64,000 bases of DNA from Clostridia bacterium (GTDB lineage Bacteria; Bacillota; Clostridia; Christensenellales; CAG-138), in contig QKAN01000125.1 in the NCBI GenBank assembly GCA_003246365.1, positions 1 through 64,000 on the forward strand. Reading direction: 5' to 3'. The position numbers and the translations under genes are program-made. Below the pieces are notes generated by a model. It was not told the DNA's origin and made no database searches. It saw nothing but the letters and a program-made list of their open reading frames with translations. This document shows positions 7,794 through 16,328 of this stretch, in pieces; within the stretch, counting starts at the first letter, position 1; the number at the start of each line of letters is the position of its first letter.

Positions 7794-9495
7794 CCGAAAG
7801 CCGGTGATCGAGTTTCGCGATTTTTCCTTTCAGTATTTTTCGCAGGCGGAACCGACACTGCACGACATCAACCTGACGATTTACGAGGGTGAAAAAGTGC
7901 TGATCGTCGGCCCATCCGGCAGCGGCAAAAGTACGCTCGGAAATTGCGTCAACGGGCTCATCCCCTTCTCGTATCCCGGCGAAATGAAGGGCAGTTTGGT
8001 CGTCTGCGGCATCGAAACGAAAAACTCCAGCATTTTTTCGCTAAGTCAGCATGTAGGCACCGTTTTGCAGGATCCGGACGGGCAGTTTATCGGCCTTTCC
8101 GTTGGAGAAGACATTGCCTTTGCCCTCGAGAACGAATGCGTCAAGCAGACGGAGATGAAAGAAATCGTTTCCCGCGCCGCCGCGCTCGTGGATATGGATA
8201 CGCTACTGAACGCCTCGCCCTTTGAACTCTCCGGCGGTCAGAAACAGCGCGTTTCGTTTGCCGGCGTTATGGTGCACGAGGTGGAAGCGCTGCTGTTCGA
8301 CGAACCCCTTGCAAACCTCGACCCCGCAACGGGAAAAACGGCGATCGACCTCATCGACCGCATCTATCAGGATTTTAAAAAAACCGTCGTCATCATTGAA
8401 CACCGTCTGGAAGACGTGCTCTACCGGCATATCGACCGCATCATCGTGATGTCCGAGGGAAGAATTGTCGCGGACATGACGCCGGACGCACTGATGGCGG
8501 CAGGAATTCTGCGCGACCTCGGCATCCGCGAACCGCTGTACGTAACCGCGCTGAAATACGCGGGCGTTCCCGTTACGGAAGAATTGCACGCGGGGCAAAT
8601 TGAAACGCTGGACGTGGACGCGGTGAAAGACGCTCTGCTTACCTGGGACGCGGCGCAACCGGAACGGAGAGCGGAGCCGCAAAAGGACTCCATCCTTTCC
8701 GCGCAAAACCTGAGTTACCGGTATGTGGAACAGCGTCCGATTCTAAAGCATCTGAGTTTTTCCATTGAAACCGGCGAAATGGTCAGCCTCGTCGGCGCAA
8801 ACGGCGCGGGCAAGAGTACGTTGGCAAAGGTGATCACGGGCATTTGCAAAGACCCCGAAGGCAGCCTGCTCTTTCACGGCGCGGTCATGGACGACTGGAC
8901 AATTTATGAACGCAGCGGCAAGATCGGCTATGTGATGCAGAACCCCAACCAGATGATCTGCAAAGCCATGATCTATGACGAAGTTGCGCTCGGCCTCCGC
9001 CTCCGCGGCATCAGCGAGGAAGACATTAAGCCGCGCGTAGAGCAGGCGCTCCGCATTTGCGGCCTTTATCCCTTTCGCAAGTGGCCGATCTCGGCGCTCT
9101 CATTCGGGCAAAAAAAACGCGTTACCATTGCAAGCGTGCTCGTATTAGAGCCGGAGCTGATCATACTGGACGAGCCGACGGCAGGACAGGATTACCGGCA
9201 CTATACCGACATCATGGAGTTTCTGCGTTCGCTCAACGAAAGCGGAACGACGATACTGCTCATTACGCACGACATGCACCTGATGCTGGAATATACGCCG
9301 CACGCCATCGTTCTGCATGCGGGGGAAATTCTGCTAGACGGCACATCGGTTACGGCGCTGACCAGCGCGGAGATCGCCGACAAAGCGAGCCTGAAGGTGA
9401 CCTCGCTCTATGAGCTTGCCTCCCGCGCGGGGCTGCCGGACGGGGAAGCGTTTGTGCAGCACTTTATCGACTATGAGAGGAGCACGGCGCGATGA
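7783..9495 (+). CDS. ECF transporter ATPase, two fused ATPase domains (EcfA-EcfA')
   Basis: A 570-residue energy-coupling ATPase. Domain 1 has Walker A GPSGSGKST (43-51), the Q-loop QDPDGQF, signature LSGGQ, Walker B LLFDEP and the IIEHR switch. Domain 2 (about 305-570) has GANGAGKST, QNPNQM, a degenerate signature LSFGQ, LIILDEP and ITHD. Fusion of the two ATPases is typical of dedicated ECF systems that pair with UPF0397 or YkoE-type S components. The GTG start at 7783 follows AGGAG and overlaps the SAM hydrolase gene. Its stop overlaps the EcfT start (ATGA), indicating tight coupling. Confidence 0.93.
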   Translation: MENSRKPVIEFRDFSFQYFSQAEPTLHDINLTIYEGEKVLIVGPSGSGKSTLGNCVNGLIPFSYPGEMKGSLVVCGIETKNSSIFSLSQHVGTVLQDPDGQFIGLSVGEDIAFALENECVKQTEMKEIVSRAAALVDMDTLLNASPFELSGGQKQRVSFAGVMVHEVEALLFDEPLANLDPATGKTAIDLIDRIYQDFKKTVVIIEHRLEDVLYRHIDRIIVMSEGRIVADMTPDALMAAGILRDLGIREPLYVTALKYAGVPVTEELHAGQIETLDVDAVKDALLTWDAAQPERRAEPQKDSILSAQNLSYRYVEQRPILKHLSFSIETGEMVSLVGANGAGKSTLAKVITGICKDPEGSLLFHGAVMDDWTIYERSGKIGYVMQNPNQMICKAMIYDEVALGLRLRGISEEDIKPRVEQALRICGLYPFRKWPISALSFGQKKRVTIASVLVLEPELIILDEPTAGQDYRHYTDIMEFLRSLNESGTTILLITHDMHLMLEYTPHAIVLHAGEILLDGTSVTALTSAEIADKASLKVTSLYELASRAGLPDGEAFVQHFIDYERSTAR

Positions 9496-10325
9496 AAGCG
9501 AAACTCTTTGACTATGTCGAACGACACAACGCCATCTACAATCTTTCCGGCGTAACGAAGCTGTTCTGCTTTCTTTTGCTCACCGCGGCGGTCATGTTTT
9601 CCTATGATATACGCGCCATTCTCGTCATCATGGTGCTGTCGATCGTGTTTTTGAAGATGTCGCAGATTCAGTTTCGCCAAATCAAGCTGATGTTGCTGTA
9701 TGTGCTGCTGTTTCTTGTGCTCAACTTTATCCTCACCTTTGTATTCAGCCCGACCTACGGCACGGAAATTTACGGAACAAAACATGAACTGCTGACGATT
9801 TTCGGCCGCTACGTGGTGACCAGCGAGCAACTGCTCTATCAGGTGACCAAAACACTGAAATACGCATCCGTCGTTCCGCTGGGCATCATCTTCTTCCTCT
9901 CGACCAATCCCAGCGAACTTGCGGCTTCCATCAACCGCGCAGGCGTAAACTATAAGGCTGCGTTTGCGTTTTCGCTGACGCTTCGGTATTTTCCGGATTT
10001 GATTCGGGACTATCAGGACATCGCCGCCGCGCAGCAATGCCGCGGGCTTGATCTTTCAAAAAAAGAAAAACTCGGCAAGCGTATCAAAAACATACTCAAC
10101 ATTACAATCCCGCTGATTTTTTCTACGCTGGACCGCATCGACACCATTTCCAACACGATGGACTTGCGTGGATTCGGCAAAGAAAAGAAGCGCACATGGT
10201 ACGCGGCAAAACCGCTTCATAAAAACGATGTCCTTGCGCTTGCCATCGCGCTGACGCTGTTTCTCGGCACCATTGCGCTGAGCGTATTCATCAACCACAG
10301 CAAATTCTATAATCCGTTTGTCTGA
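9492..10325 (+). CDS. ecfT: ECF transporter transmembrane coupling protein EcfT
   Basis: The 277-residue CbiQ/EcfT-family protein connects the two ATPase domains to the substrate-binding S component in the membrane. It has several hydrophobic helices in the first 110 residues, one near the C terminus, and a long cytoplasmic coupling region. That region carries the two Arg-Gly motifs (QCRGLD and LRGFGKE) that dock onto ATPases in this family. It overlaps the ATPase gene by 4 bases. With the ATPase and the S component at 11307 it makes a complete dedicated ECF importer. Confidence 0.93.
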   Translation: MKAKLFDYVERHNAIYNLSGVTKLFCFLLLTAAVMFSYDIRAILVIMVLSIVFLKMSQIQFRQIKLMLLYVLLFLVLNFILTFVFSPTYGTEIYGTKHELLTIFGRYVVTSEQLLYQVTKTLKYASVVPLGIIFFLSTNPSELAASINRAGVNYKAAFAFSLTLRYFPDLIRDYQDIAAAQQCRGLDLSKKEKLGKRIKNILNITIPLIFSTLDRIDTISNTMDLRGFGKEKKRTWYAAKPLHKNDVLALAIALTLFLGTIALSVFINHSKFYNPFV

Positions 10326-10356
10326 TCAGGCGGATTCCACAAAAAGGAGCGAACAC

Positions 10357-11202
10357 ATGAAACCCCTATTAGTTTTTCAAACAGACTTTACCTATAAAGA
10401 AGGCGCGGTCAGCTCGATGTACGGCGTGGTCAAGAGCGTTGATCGCGAGCTGGAAATCATGGACGGCACGCACGAACTGCCGCAATACGACACTTGGAGC
10501 GCGAGCTATCGCCTCTGGCAGAGCCTGCGTTTCTGGCCGGAGGGAACGGTTTATGTTTCCGTGGTCGATCCCGGCGTCGGCACCGCGCGCCGCGCCTGCG
10601 TTGCAAAAGTGAAAGGTGGTTACTATGTCGTAACCCCCGACAACGGCGCGCTGACGCACATTGACCGCGAAATGGGAATTCTGGAAGTGCGCGAAATCGA
10701 CGAGTCGGTCAACCGTCTCCGCGGCAAAGATACAGAGGGCGTTGCAATCTTCCACGGGCGCGATCTTTTCGGATACTGCGCCGCCCGTCTTGCCAGTGGT
10801 ATTATCGACTTTGAAGGCGTAGGTCCCTCTTATCCGCTGAGCGAAATCGTGCGGCATGAAATACTCGAACCTTCCGCCGCGCCCGGAAAAGCGGAGGGAA
10901 TTTTCGAAATCGACGACCCCAACTTCGGCAATCTCTGGACGAATATTCCCACGCGTCTGTTTTTTGAGAGCGGGTTTTCCTATGGCGACATGGTGCGCGT
11001 GCGCGTGCAGCACGGCGGAACAACCGTTTTTGATCAGGATGTTTTGTTCCACCAGAGCTTTGGTTTTGCAAAAACCGGCGAACCGATTATCTACAACAAC
11101 GAGATGATGAAAGTTGCGCTCGCGGTGAGCTGCGGCAACTTTGAAAAGACATACGGCCTGTCCTTTGGCGCGGACTGGCAGATTTCGTTTGCAAAATCCT
11201 AA
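10357..11202 (+). CDS. SAM hydroxide adenosyltransferase (DUF62 family), copy 2
   Basis: A 281-residue paralogue of the protein at 6930. It retains the proposed catalytic set (D71 and R78 in VDPGVGTARR, H133 in FHGRD) and TPDNGALTHI. Both copies share the N-terminal MKPL start and the MYGV and PQY blocks, but large parts have diverged, so this is not a recent duplication. The ATG at 10357 follows AAAGGAG. It lies 31 bases after ecfT and is followed by a separate promoter for the S component. Two DUF62 enzymes around one transporter suggest different substrates or a hetero-oligomer; both ideas are inference. Confidence 0.9.
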   Translation: MKPLLVFQTDFTYKEGAVSSMYGVVKSVDRELEIMDGTHELPQYDTWSASYRLWQSLRFWPEGTVYVSVVDPGVGTARRACVAKVKGGYYVVTPDNGALTHIDREMGILEVREIDESVNRLRGKDTEGVAIFHGRDLFGYCAARLASGIIDFEGVGPSYPLSEIVRHEILEPSAAPGKAEGIFEIDDPNFGNLWTNIPTRLFFESGFSYGDMVRVRVQHGGTTVFDQDVLFHQSFGFAKTGEPIIYNNEMMKVALAVSCGNFEKTYGLSFGADWQISFAKS

Positions 11203-11236
11203 CCCGTACCGGACGTCCTGCGCGCGTGATCTCTGC

Positions 11237-11266
11237 TTGACAAGCGGCAAACCGCACGCATAATAT
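11237..11266 (+). promoter_or_regulatory. Promoter for the ECF S component
   Basis: TTGACA (11237-11242), 18 bases, TAATAT (11261-11266). The spacer includes GCGG-CAAA-CCGC, a small inverted repeat that could be an operator. This gives the S component its own transcription start within the island. Confidence 0.6.
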
Positions 11267-11306
11267 GAAGTAGGACTCATACAATCAAATTGGGAGGTAA
11301 GATCAG

Positions 11307-11870
11307 ATGAAGAAAATGTTCAAGGTAACAACCAGAACCATCGTTGCTACCGGTCTGGGCGCGGCGCTGTTTGCGTTGCTGTTCATGTATGTAAAGGTTC
11401 CGACCGGTATTCCCGAAACATCCATCCAGACGGCATACGGCCTCGGCGCGTTTTTTGCGGTGCTGTTCGGGCCAATCGCGGGCGGCCTCATTGCGTTTAT
11501 CGGACATGCAATTTCCGATGCGCTGCAGTATGGCTCTCCCTGGTGGAGCTGGGTTATCGCCAGCGGTGTTTCCATGTTCCTCGTCGGTCTCGTTTACACG
11601 AAGATGAAGGTTGAAGAAGGCGAATTCTCCTGGAAAGACCTGCTTCGCTTCAACATCTATCAGGTGCTTGCCAACGTGGTCGCCTGGATCATCGTCGCGC
11701 CCGTGCTCGACATCGTCATCTATGCGGAACCGGCAAACCTCGTCTTCACGCAGGGCGCAGTCGCCTGCCTCTGGAACACAATCGCCTCCGGCGTAATCGG
11801 TTCTCTGTTGCTCTTTGCCTACGCGAAGATCCGCCCGAAAAAGGGCAGCCTCACAAAGGAAGAAGAATAA
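11307..11870 (+). CDS. ECF transporter substrate-binding S component (UPF0397-like)
   Basis: The 187-residue integral membrane protein has five or six hydrophobic helices and the blocks typical of UPF0397 S components: VPTGIPETSIQ near residue 35, LFGPIAGGLIAFIGHAISD, and SPWWSWVIASG. It should bind the substrate and associate with EcfT and the fused ATPase. Known S components of this group have no firmly established ligand that I can cite. The two SAM hydrolases beside it make SAM, methylthioadenosine or a nucleoside reasonable guesses. It starts after GGGAGGT and has its own promoter and terminator. Confidence 0.88.
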   Translation: MKKMFKVTTRTIVATGLGAALFALLFMYVKVPTGIPETSIQTAYGLGAFFAVLFGPIAGGLIAFIGHAISDALQYGSPWWSWVIASGVSMFLVGLVYTKMKVEEGEFSWKDLLRFNIYQVLANVVAWIIVAPVLDIVIYAEPANLVFTQGAVACLWNTIASGVIGSLLLFAYAKIRPKKGSLTKEEE

Positions 11871-11947
11871 TCGCTTCCATCTCCGTTTAACGCGGAGCAG
11901 TGCGGAGTTGTCGTCCGCACCGAAACAACTGTCTTTGATCACTTGTA

Positions 11948-11985
11948 AAACCGCCGTACAGATACGCTCCGTACGGCGGTTTTTC
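11948..11985 (+). terminator. Terminator after S component
   Basis: AAACCGCCGTAC / GTACGGCGGTTT stem with an 11-base loop followed by TTT. Confidence 0.8.
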
Positions 11986-12193
11986 GCTTCAAACGCGCCC
12001 GATGGCTGCATGAATCTATGCAAAATCGGCAAAATATACAATCTGTCCGTTTTGTCGCTCTGCATAGCAAAAAACTCAAAAACAGCTTAAAATCAGGCAT
12101 TTTTCGAGATTTAATCCACAAACAGCGTAGAAATACCGTGATTTGATCACTTAATATCGTGGCTCTTGTATAAATTTTTCAGCGTCCACCAGA

Positions 12194-12222
12194 TTGACTT
12201 TTCATTGGATACCATTTAAACT
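12194..12222 (+). promoter_or_regulatory. Predicted promoter of the nucleoside importer operon
   Basis: TTGACT (12194-12199), 17 bases, TAAACT (12217-12222), 80 bases before the lipoprotein start. The -10 element is imperfect. Confidence 0.45.
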
Positions 12223-12302
12223 GATACTCAAGAAGCGGCATATCAGCTTCGTTTTTTATCTGTAAAGCCCGAAAAAAACAACAAAAAAGAGAGGAAATCA
12301 AA

Positions 12303-13418
12303 ATGAAGAAGTTCGTAACGATCTTAATGGTGGTTTTCCTGGTTTTCGGCGCAGTCGGATGCAAAGCGGCGTCCACCGACACCGCGGCAACCACAACCGA
12401 AAAAGTCTACAACGTCGTCAGCCTCGTCAACGGCAACCTCGGCGACAAGTCGTTCTTCGACTCTGCTGAATCCGGCCTGAAAGCCCTTCAGGATGCCGGA
12501 CGCATCACCTACAAAACAATCGAAATGGGCGGCACGGATGCCGATCAGCCGAAGTGGCTGGATACACTCTATGAAGTAGCCCAGTCCGGCGAATATGATC
12601 TGGTCATCTGCGGCACCTATCAGATGCCCGACTATCTGAAGGAAGTTGCAACCGCATATCCGGATCAGAAATTCCTGATCTATGACGACACCTCCTATGT
12701 CGGCGAAAACGCCAACGTCGTCAACATCAGCTACAAGCAGAACGACATGGGTTACCTCATCGGCGTATTTGCGGCGGCAATGACCTCGGAAACCTCCGTG
12801 GCAAACATCAATGCGGATAAAGTCGTCGGCTTCGTCGGCGGCATCGACAGCCCGGTTATCAACGACTTCCTCTACGGCTTCCTCGAAGGCGTAAAGGCGA
12901 CCGATGCGGATGTCAAGGTAGACACCCGTTATGTCAACAGCTATGTTGACACCGCAACGGCCAAGGAAATGGGTCTCTCCATGATCAACGACAACAAAGC
13001 CGACATCCTCTGGGGTGTTGCGGGTCTTTCCGGCAACGGCGCGGCGGAAGCTGCCCTCGAATCCGGCAAAGCCTGGTTCATCGGCGTTGACTCCGATCAG
13101 GAGCAAACACTCTCCGCCGAACTCGCGGCAGTTACCCTGACCTCCGGCCTCAAGAACGTCGGCAATTCCATCGTCTGGATCTTTGACGAATGGGATGCGG
13201 GCCGCACCTATTGGGGACAGCTGGTTAACCTCGGCCTCACCGAAGGCGGCGTAGGCATCGTAACGGACAAGAACTTTGCAGCCGTTGCACCGCAGGCCGT
13301 TCAGGATAAGGTTCTGGCAGCAGAAGCCGCAATCAAAGACGGCACCATCGTTGTGCCTTCCGCAATCGGCGACGACACCAATGCCGTAGTCGCGCTGCGC
13401 GATTCCATGCAGCCGTAA
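12303..13418 (+). CDS. BMP-family nucleoside-binding lipoprotein of an ABC importer
   Basis: A 371-residue lipoprotein. The signal peptide ends in FGAVGC (Cys20), so it should be anchored on the outer membrane face. The mature part is a type I periplasmic-binding fold of the BMP/PnrA family. It has LVNGNLGDKSFFDSA at the start, GFVGGIDSPVINDF in the hinge region and WGVAGLSGNGAAEAA. Family members bind purine nucleosides, and the two nucleoside hydrolases downstream agree. A strong stem-loop between this gene and the ATPase gene probably sets a higher level of the binding protein than of the membrane parts. Confidence 0.92.
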   Translation: MKKFVTILMVVFLVFGAVGCKAASTDTAATTTEKVYNVVSLVNGNLGDKSFFDSAESGLKALQDAGRITYKTIEMGGTDADQPKWLDTLYEVAQSGEYDLVICGTYQMPDYLKEVATAYPDQKFLIYDDTSYVGENANVVNISYKQNDMGYLIGVFAAAMTSETSVANINADKVVGFVGGIDSPVINDFLYGFLEGVKATDADVKVDTRYVNSYVDTATAKEMGLSMINDNKADILWGVAGLSGNGAAEAALESGKAWFIGVDSDQEQTLSAELAAVTLTSGLKNVGNSIVWIFDEWDAGRTYWGQLVNLGLTEGGVGIVTDKNFAAVAPQAVQDKVLAAEAAIKDGTIVVPSAIGDDTNAVVALRDSMQP

Positions 13419-13454
13419 ACCGTCTGCTGGCAACAACGTCTTTCAAGACAAACT

Positions 13455-13490
13455 CCGGGGGAGGCACACAGCACTCCCCCGGTTTATTTT
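13455..13490 (+). terminator. Stem-loop between lipoprotein and ATPase genes
   Basis: CCGGGGGAG / CTCCCCCGG, 10-base loop, then TTTATTTT. In importer operons such a structure often attenuates or stabilises the upstream message rather than ending all transcription. Confidence 0.75.
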
Positions 13491-13654
13491 CTTCGATTCA
13501 GAATATCTAATTTTAAACAACGCACGGATACGGCGTTGCAAACAAGTTCTTTTTTTATTATAGTTATCTATAAGTAGCAATTCAAAATTCAGTTTTTGGC
13601 ATGCCGTCTTGCGCGGTATTTCATGCCGTAAAATTATCTGAAGGGACCCAAGTT

Positions 13655-15220
13655 ATGGAACAAGAAAATTTGGCTGTCCAAATGAAAAACATCACAAAAG
13701 TATACCCCAACGGAATCGCCGCGAACCAAAGCGTCGATTTTTCCGTGCGGCGCGGTGAGATTCACGCGCTGATGGGGGAAAACGGCGCAGGCAAGAGTAC
13801 GCTGATGAAAATTCTCTTCGGTCTCGAGCAGCCGACCGAAGGCGAGATTCTTGTAAACGGCGAAAAAGCGTTTCTCACTTCGCCAACCGCCGCCATCCAT
13901 CACGGCATCGGCATGGTGCACCAACACTTCATGCTTGTGCCGAGTCTGACGGTTGCGGAAAACATCGTGCTCGGCATGGTGCCGAAAAAGAGCGGAATGT
14001 TTATCGACTCTAAAAAAGCCACGGAACTCACGCGCGAGTATGCCGAGCGGTTCAACCTCTCGGTCAATCCGGACGCAAAGGTGATGGATATCCCCGTCGG
14101 CATGAAACAAAAGGTCGAAATCCTAAAGGCGCTGATCCGCGGTGCAACGATTTTGATTCTCGACGAACCGACGGCGGTTTTGACCACGCAGGAAACGACA
14201 GAACTCTTCCGCGAGCTGGTCCACCTGAAAGAACAGGGTTATACCATCATCTTCATTTCCCACAAACTCAACGAAATCAAACAGATCACCGACCGGCTCA
14301 CCATCATGCGCGGCGGCAAATCGATGGGCGTTTATGAAACGGCCTCCATCACCGAACAGGAGATTTCCCGTCTCATGGTCGGACGCGATGTGGTTCTGGA
14401 CGTGCAAAAGGATCAGGCACAGCCGACGGACGTCGTGCTGAAAGTGCGCGATCTGCAATATACCAATGAATGGAACAAAAAAATGCTCGACGGTGTTTCC
14501 TTCGACGTGCGAAAAGGAGAAATCCTCGGCATCGCGGGTGTGGAAGGCAACGGTCAGCGCGAGCTGGTCGACATGTTGTTTGACCTGCAGGAACCGGACG
14601 CAGGCTCCGCAACGGTAAACGGCGCGGACATCATCCACGCGTCGCAAGGTCGCCTGCGCAAACTTGGCGTTTCGCTCGTTCCGGAAGACCGCATGACATA
14701 CGGCATTGCAGACGCGGCAACGATAGAAGAAAACCTGATTTCCGACCGGTTCGAAGAAAGGCGGTTTAATAAGGGACCTTTGTTCGACATGAAAGCCATT
14801 CACACGGAAAGCGACAAACTGATTGAAGACTACACCGTGCTATGCAAATCCAACAAGCAAAAAGTGAAAATGCTTTCCGGTGGTAATATTCAGAAAGTCG
14901 TCGTAGCGCGCGAGTTTTCCAGCGATCCTACGCTGATCATCGCGGATCAGCCCACGCGCGGCATCGACGTCGGCGCGACGGAATTCATCCGCAAAAAACT
15001 CGTCGATCTCTCCCGCGCGGGCGTCGCCGTATTGCTCGTCTCCGCCGATCTGAACGAGGTAATGGAACTGTCCGACAGTCTCATCGTGTTTTACGGCGGA
15101 AAAATCGCGGCTTATTTCGAAGACACAAGCCAACTAAACGACGAAATGATGGGCGAATACATGCTGGGACTCAAGAAGCAAAGCGACGAGGAGATCGGGA
15201 GGGTGTGTCATGAAAGATAG
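13655..15220 (+). CDS. ABC importer ATPase, nucleoside/sugar (RbsA/NupO-like) type
   Basis: The 521-residue protein has two ATPase modules in one chain, as in RbsA-like importers. Module 1 has GENGAGKST, the HQHFMLVP Q-loop and LILDEPTA. Module 2 has the family's Walker A variant GVEGNGQRE, without the lysine, plus LSGGNIQKVVVARE and IIADQPTRG. It powers the importer formed with the BMP lipoprotein and the two permeases. I chose the ATG at 13655 after AAGGGA; an upstream in-frame extension has no good ribosome binding site. It overlaps the next gene by 11 bases. Confidence 0.93.
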   Translation: MEQENLAVQMKNITKVYPNGIAANQSVDFSVRRGEIHALMGENGAGKSTLMKILFGLEQPTEGEILVNGEKAFLTSPTAAIHHGIGMVHQHFMLVPSLTVAENIVLGMVPKKSGMFIDSKKATELTREYAERFNLSVNPDAKVMDIPVGMKQKVEILKALIRGATILILDEPTAVLTTQETTELFRELVHLKEQGYTIIFISHKLNEIKQITDRLTIMRGGKSMGVYETASITEQEISRLMVGRDVVLDVQKDQAQPTDVVLKVRDLQYTNEWNKKMLDGVSFDVRKGEILGIAGVEGNGQRELVDMLFDLQEPDAGSATVNGADIIHASQGRLRKLGVSLVPEDRMTYGIADAATIEENLISDRFEERRFNKGPLFDMKAIHTESDKLIEDYTVLCKSNKQKVKMLSGGNIQKVVVAREFSSDPTLIIADQPTRGIDVGATEFIRKKLVDLSRAGVAVLLVSADLNEVMELSDSLIVFYGGKIAAYFEDTSQLNDEMMGEYMLGLKKQSDEEIGRVCHER

Positions 15221-16328
15221 GCGAATGTTTGTCTTTGAGCTCGTCAGAGGAGCTGCGGCGATCGCACTTGCGCTCGCTGTCGGAACGGTCTTCATCTTTC
15301 TGAGCTCGAAAGAACCGTTTACCGCGCTGAAATATCTGCTCATAGGGCCGCTGGTTTCCATGCGGGCCGGTGTGGCGAGTTTTAATACGCAGGGGCTCTA
15401 TACGATCCTTGCCGCAATGATTCCTACAATCTTTACGGGTCTTGCGGTCTGCGTTATGTTCTCGAGCAATCAGTTCAACCTCGCCGGCGAAGGCATCGTT
15501 ATGGTCGGCGGTTTCGTCGCCGCGCTCGCGGGCATCTATATTCACATGAACACCGGCTTGCACGCGGTGGTCTGCGTATTGATCGCGGCGGTCATCGGCG
15601 GCATCATCATGCTTGTGCCCGCGCTGCTCAAGGTAAAGCTCGGCGCAAGCGAGATGGTAACCAGTTTGATGCTCAACTATGTTTGCATGTATCTCGTGCT
15701 GCACTTTTTGAGCTATAACTTTGCCGACCGCAGCAAGGGTTCCACCCAGACATACGCGTTCGCCGACACGGCAAAAATCGGAACGCTGGTGGAAGGCGGC
15801 AGCAAGCTGACCTGGGGGTTTGTGATCGCGCTGGTGTTTGTGGTCATCGTCGCGCTGTTCATGTATCGCACGCGCTGGGGGTATGCCATCCGCATGATCG
15901 GCATCAACCAGGCGTTTTCCAAGTATTCCGGCATGAATGTTGGCGGCACCATCGTTCTTTCGCAGGTCATCGGCGGCATTCTCTCCGGCATGGGCGGCAG
16001 CATCGAGGTGTTGGGACGCTATAACACATTCCTCTGGAAGGAGCTTCCCGGTTACGGCTGGGCCGGCATCACCATCGCCATCCTCGCCAAAAACAATCCT
16101 CTGCTCGTTCCGCTCGCCGCGTTTTTCATCGCCTACCTCAACAAAGGCTGTCAGCTGATGGCAACCTATTGCGACGTGCCGAGCGAGATGATCGATATCA
16201 TTCAGGCGGCAATTTTCCTCTTCTTCGCGGCGGAACAGTTCCTCAGCGGATACCGGCAGAAGATCGTCGTGAAAAACACGAGAGCCGACCTTGCACGCGC
16301 GGCAAACGCGGAAGGGGGTGCCGAATAA
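15210..16328 (+). CDS. ABC nucleoside importer permease 1
   Basis: The 372-residue integral membrane protein belongs to the branched-chain amino acid/ribose permease superfamily, BMP-importer branch. It has around nine or ten hydrophobic helices, the NLAGEGIVMVGGF block and the cytoplasmic coupling segment near IGINQAFSKYSGMNV. This is the longer of the two permeases, equivalent to NupP of Bacillus subtilis by position and length. It is translationally coupled, with its start inside the ATPase gene and its stop overlapping permease 2 by one base. Confidence 0.92.
   Translation: MKDRRMFVFELVRGAAAIALALAVGTVFIFLSSKEPFTALKYLLIGPLVSMRAGVASFNTQGLYTILAAMIPTIFTGLAVCVMFSSNQFNLAGEGIVMVGGFVAALAGIYIHMNTGLHAVVCVLIAAVIGGIIMLVPALLKVKLGASEMVTSLMLNYVCMYLVLHFLSYNFADRSKGSTQTYAFADTAKIGTLVEGGSKLTWGFVIALVFVVIVALFMYRTRWGYAIRMIGINQAFSKYSGMNVGGTIVLSQVIGGILSGMGGSIEVLGRYNTFLWKELPGYGWAGITIAILAKNNPLLVPLAAFFIAYLNKGCQLMATYCDVPSEMIDIIQAAIFLFFAAEQFLSGYRQKIVVKNTRADLARAANAEGGAE

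Larger units (their letters stand above)
11871..12302. other. Long intergenic region upstream of the nucleoside-binding lipoprotein
   Basis: About 430 bases without a gene. It holds the S-component terminator (11948-11985), an AT-rich stretch, a predicted promoter (12194-12222) and a weak 5-bp hairpin with a T-run (12232-12256) in the leader of the lipoprotein gene. I looked for the conserved purine-riboswitch core and did not find it. Confidence 0.5.

Noticed and set aside
12232-12256. Intrinsic terminator in the lipoprotein leader
   Set aside because: GAAGC/GCTTC is only five base pairs with a nine-base loop, too weak to call.
11990-12302. Purine or SAM riboswitch before the BMP lipoprotein gene
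   Set aside because: I did not find the conserved core of either class; only a weak 5-bp hairpin with a T-run at 12232-12256.
12324-13436. Long minus-strand frame across the BMP lipoprotein gene
   Set aside because: The plus strand has a lipobox, family motifs and an upstream ribosome site; the antisense frame has none.
14521-14560. Second ATPase module of the nucleoside importer ATPase lacks the Walker A lysine
   Set aside because: This variant (GVEGNGQRE) is normal for the C-terminal module in RbsA-type ATPases, so it is not a defect.
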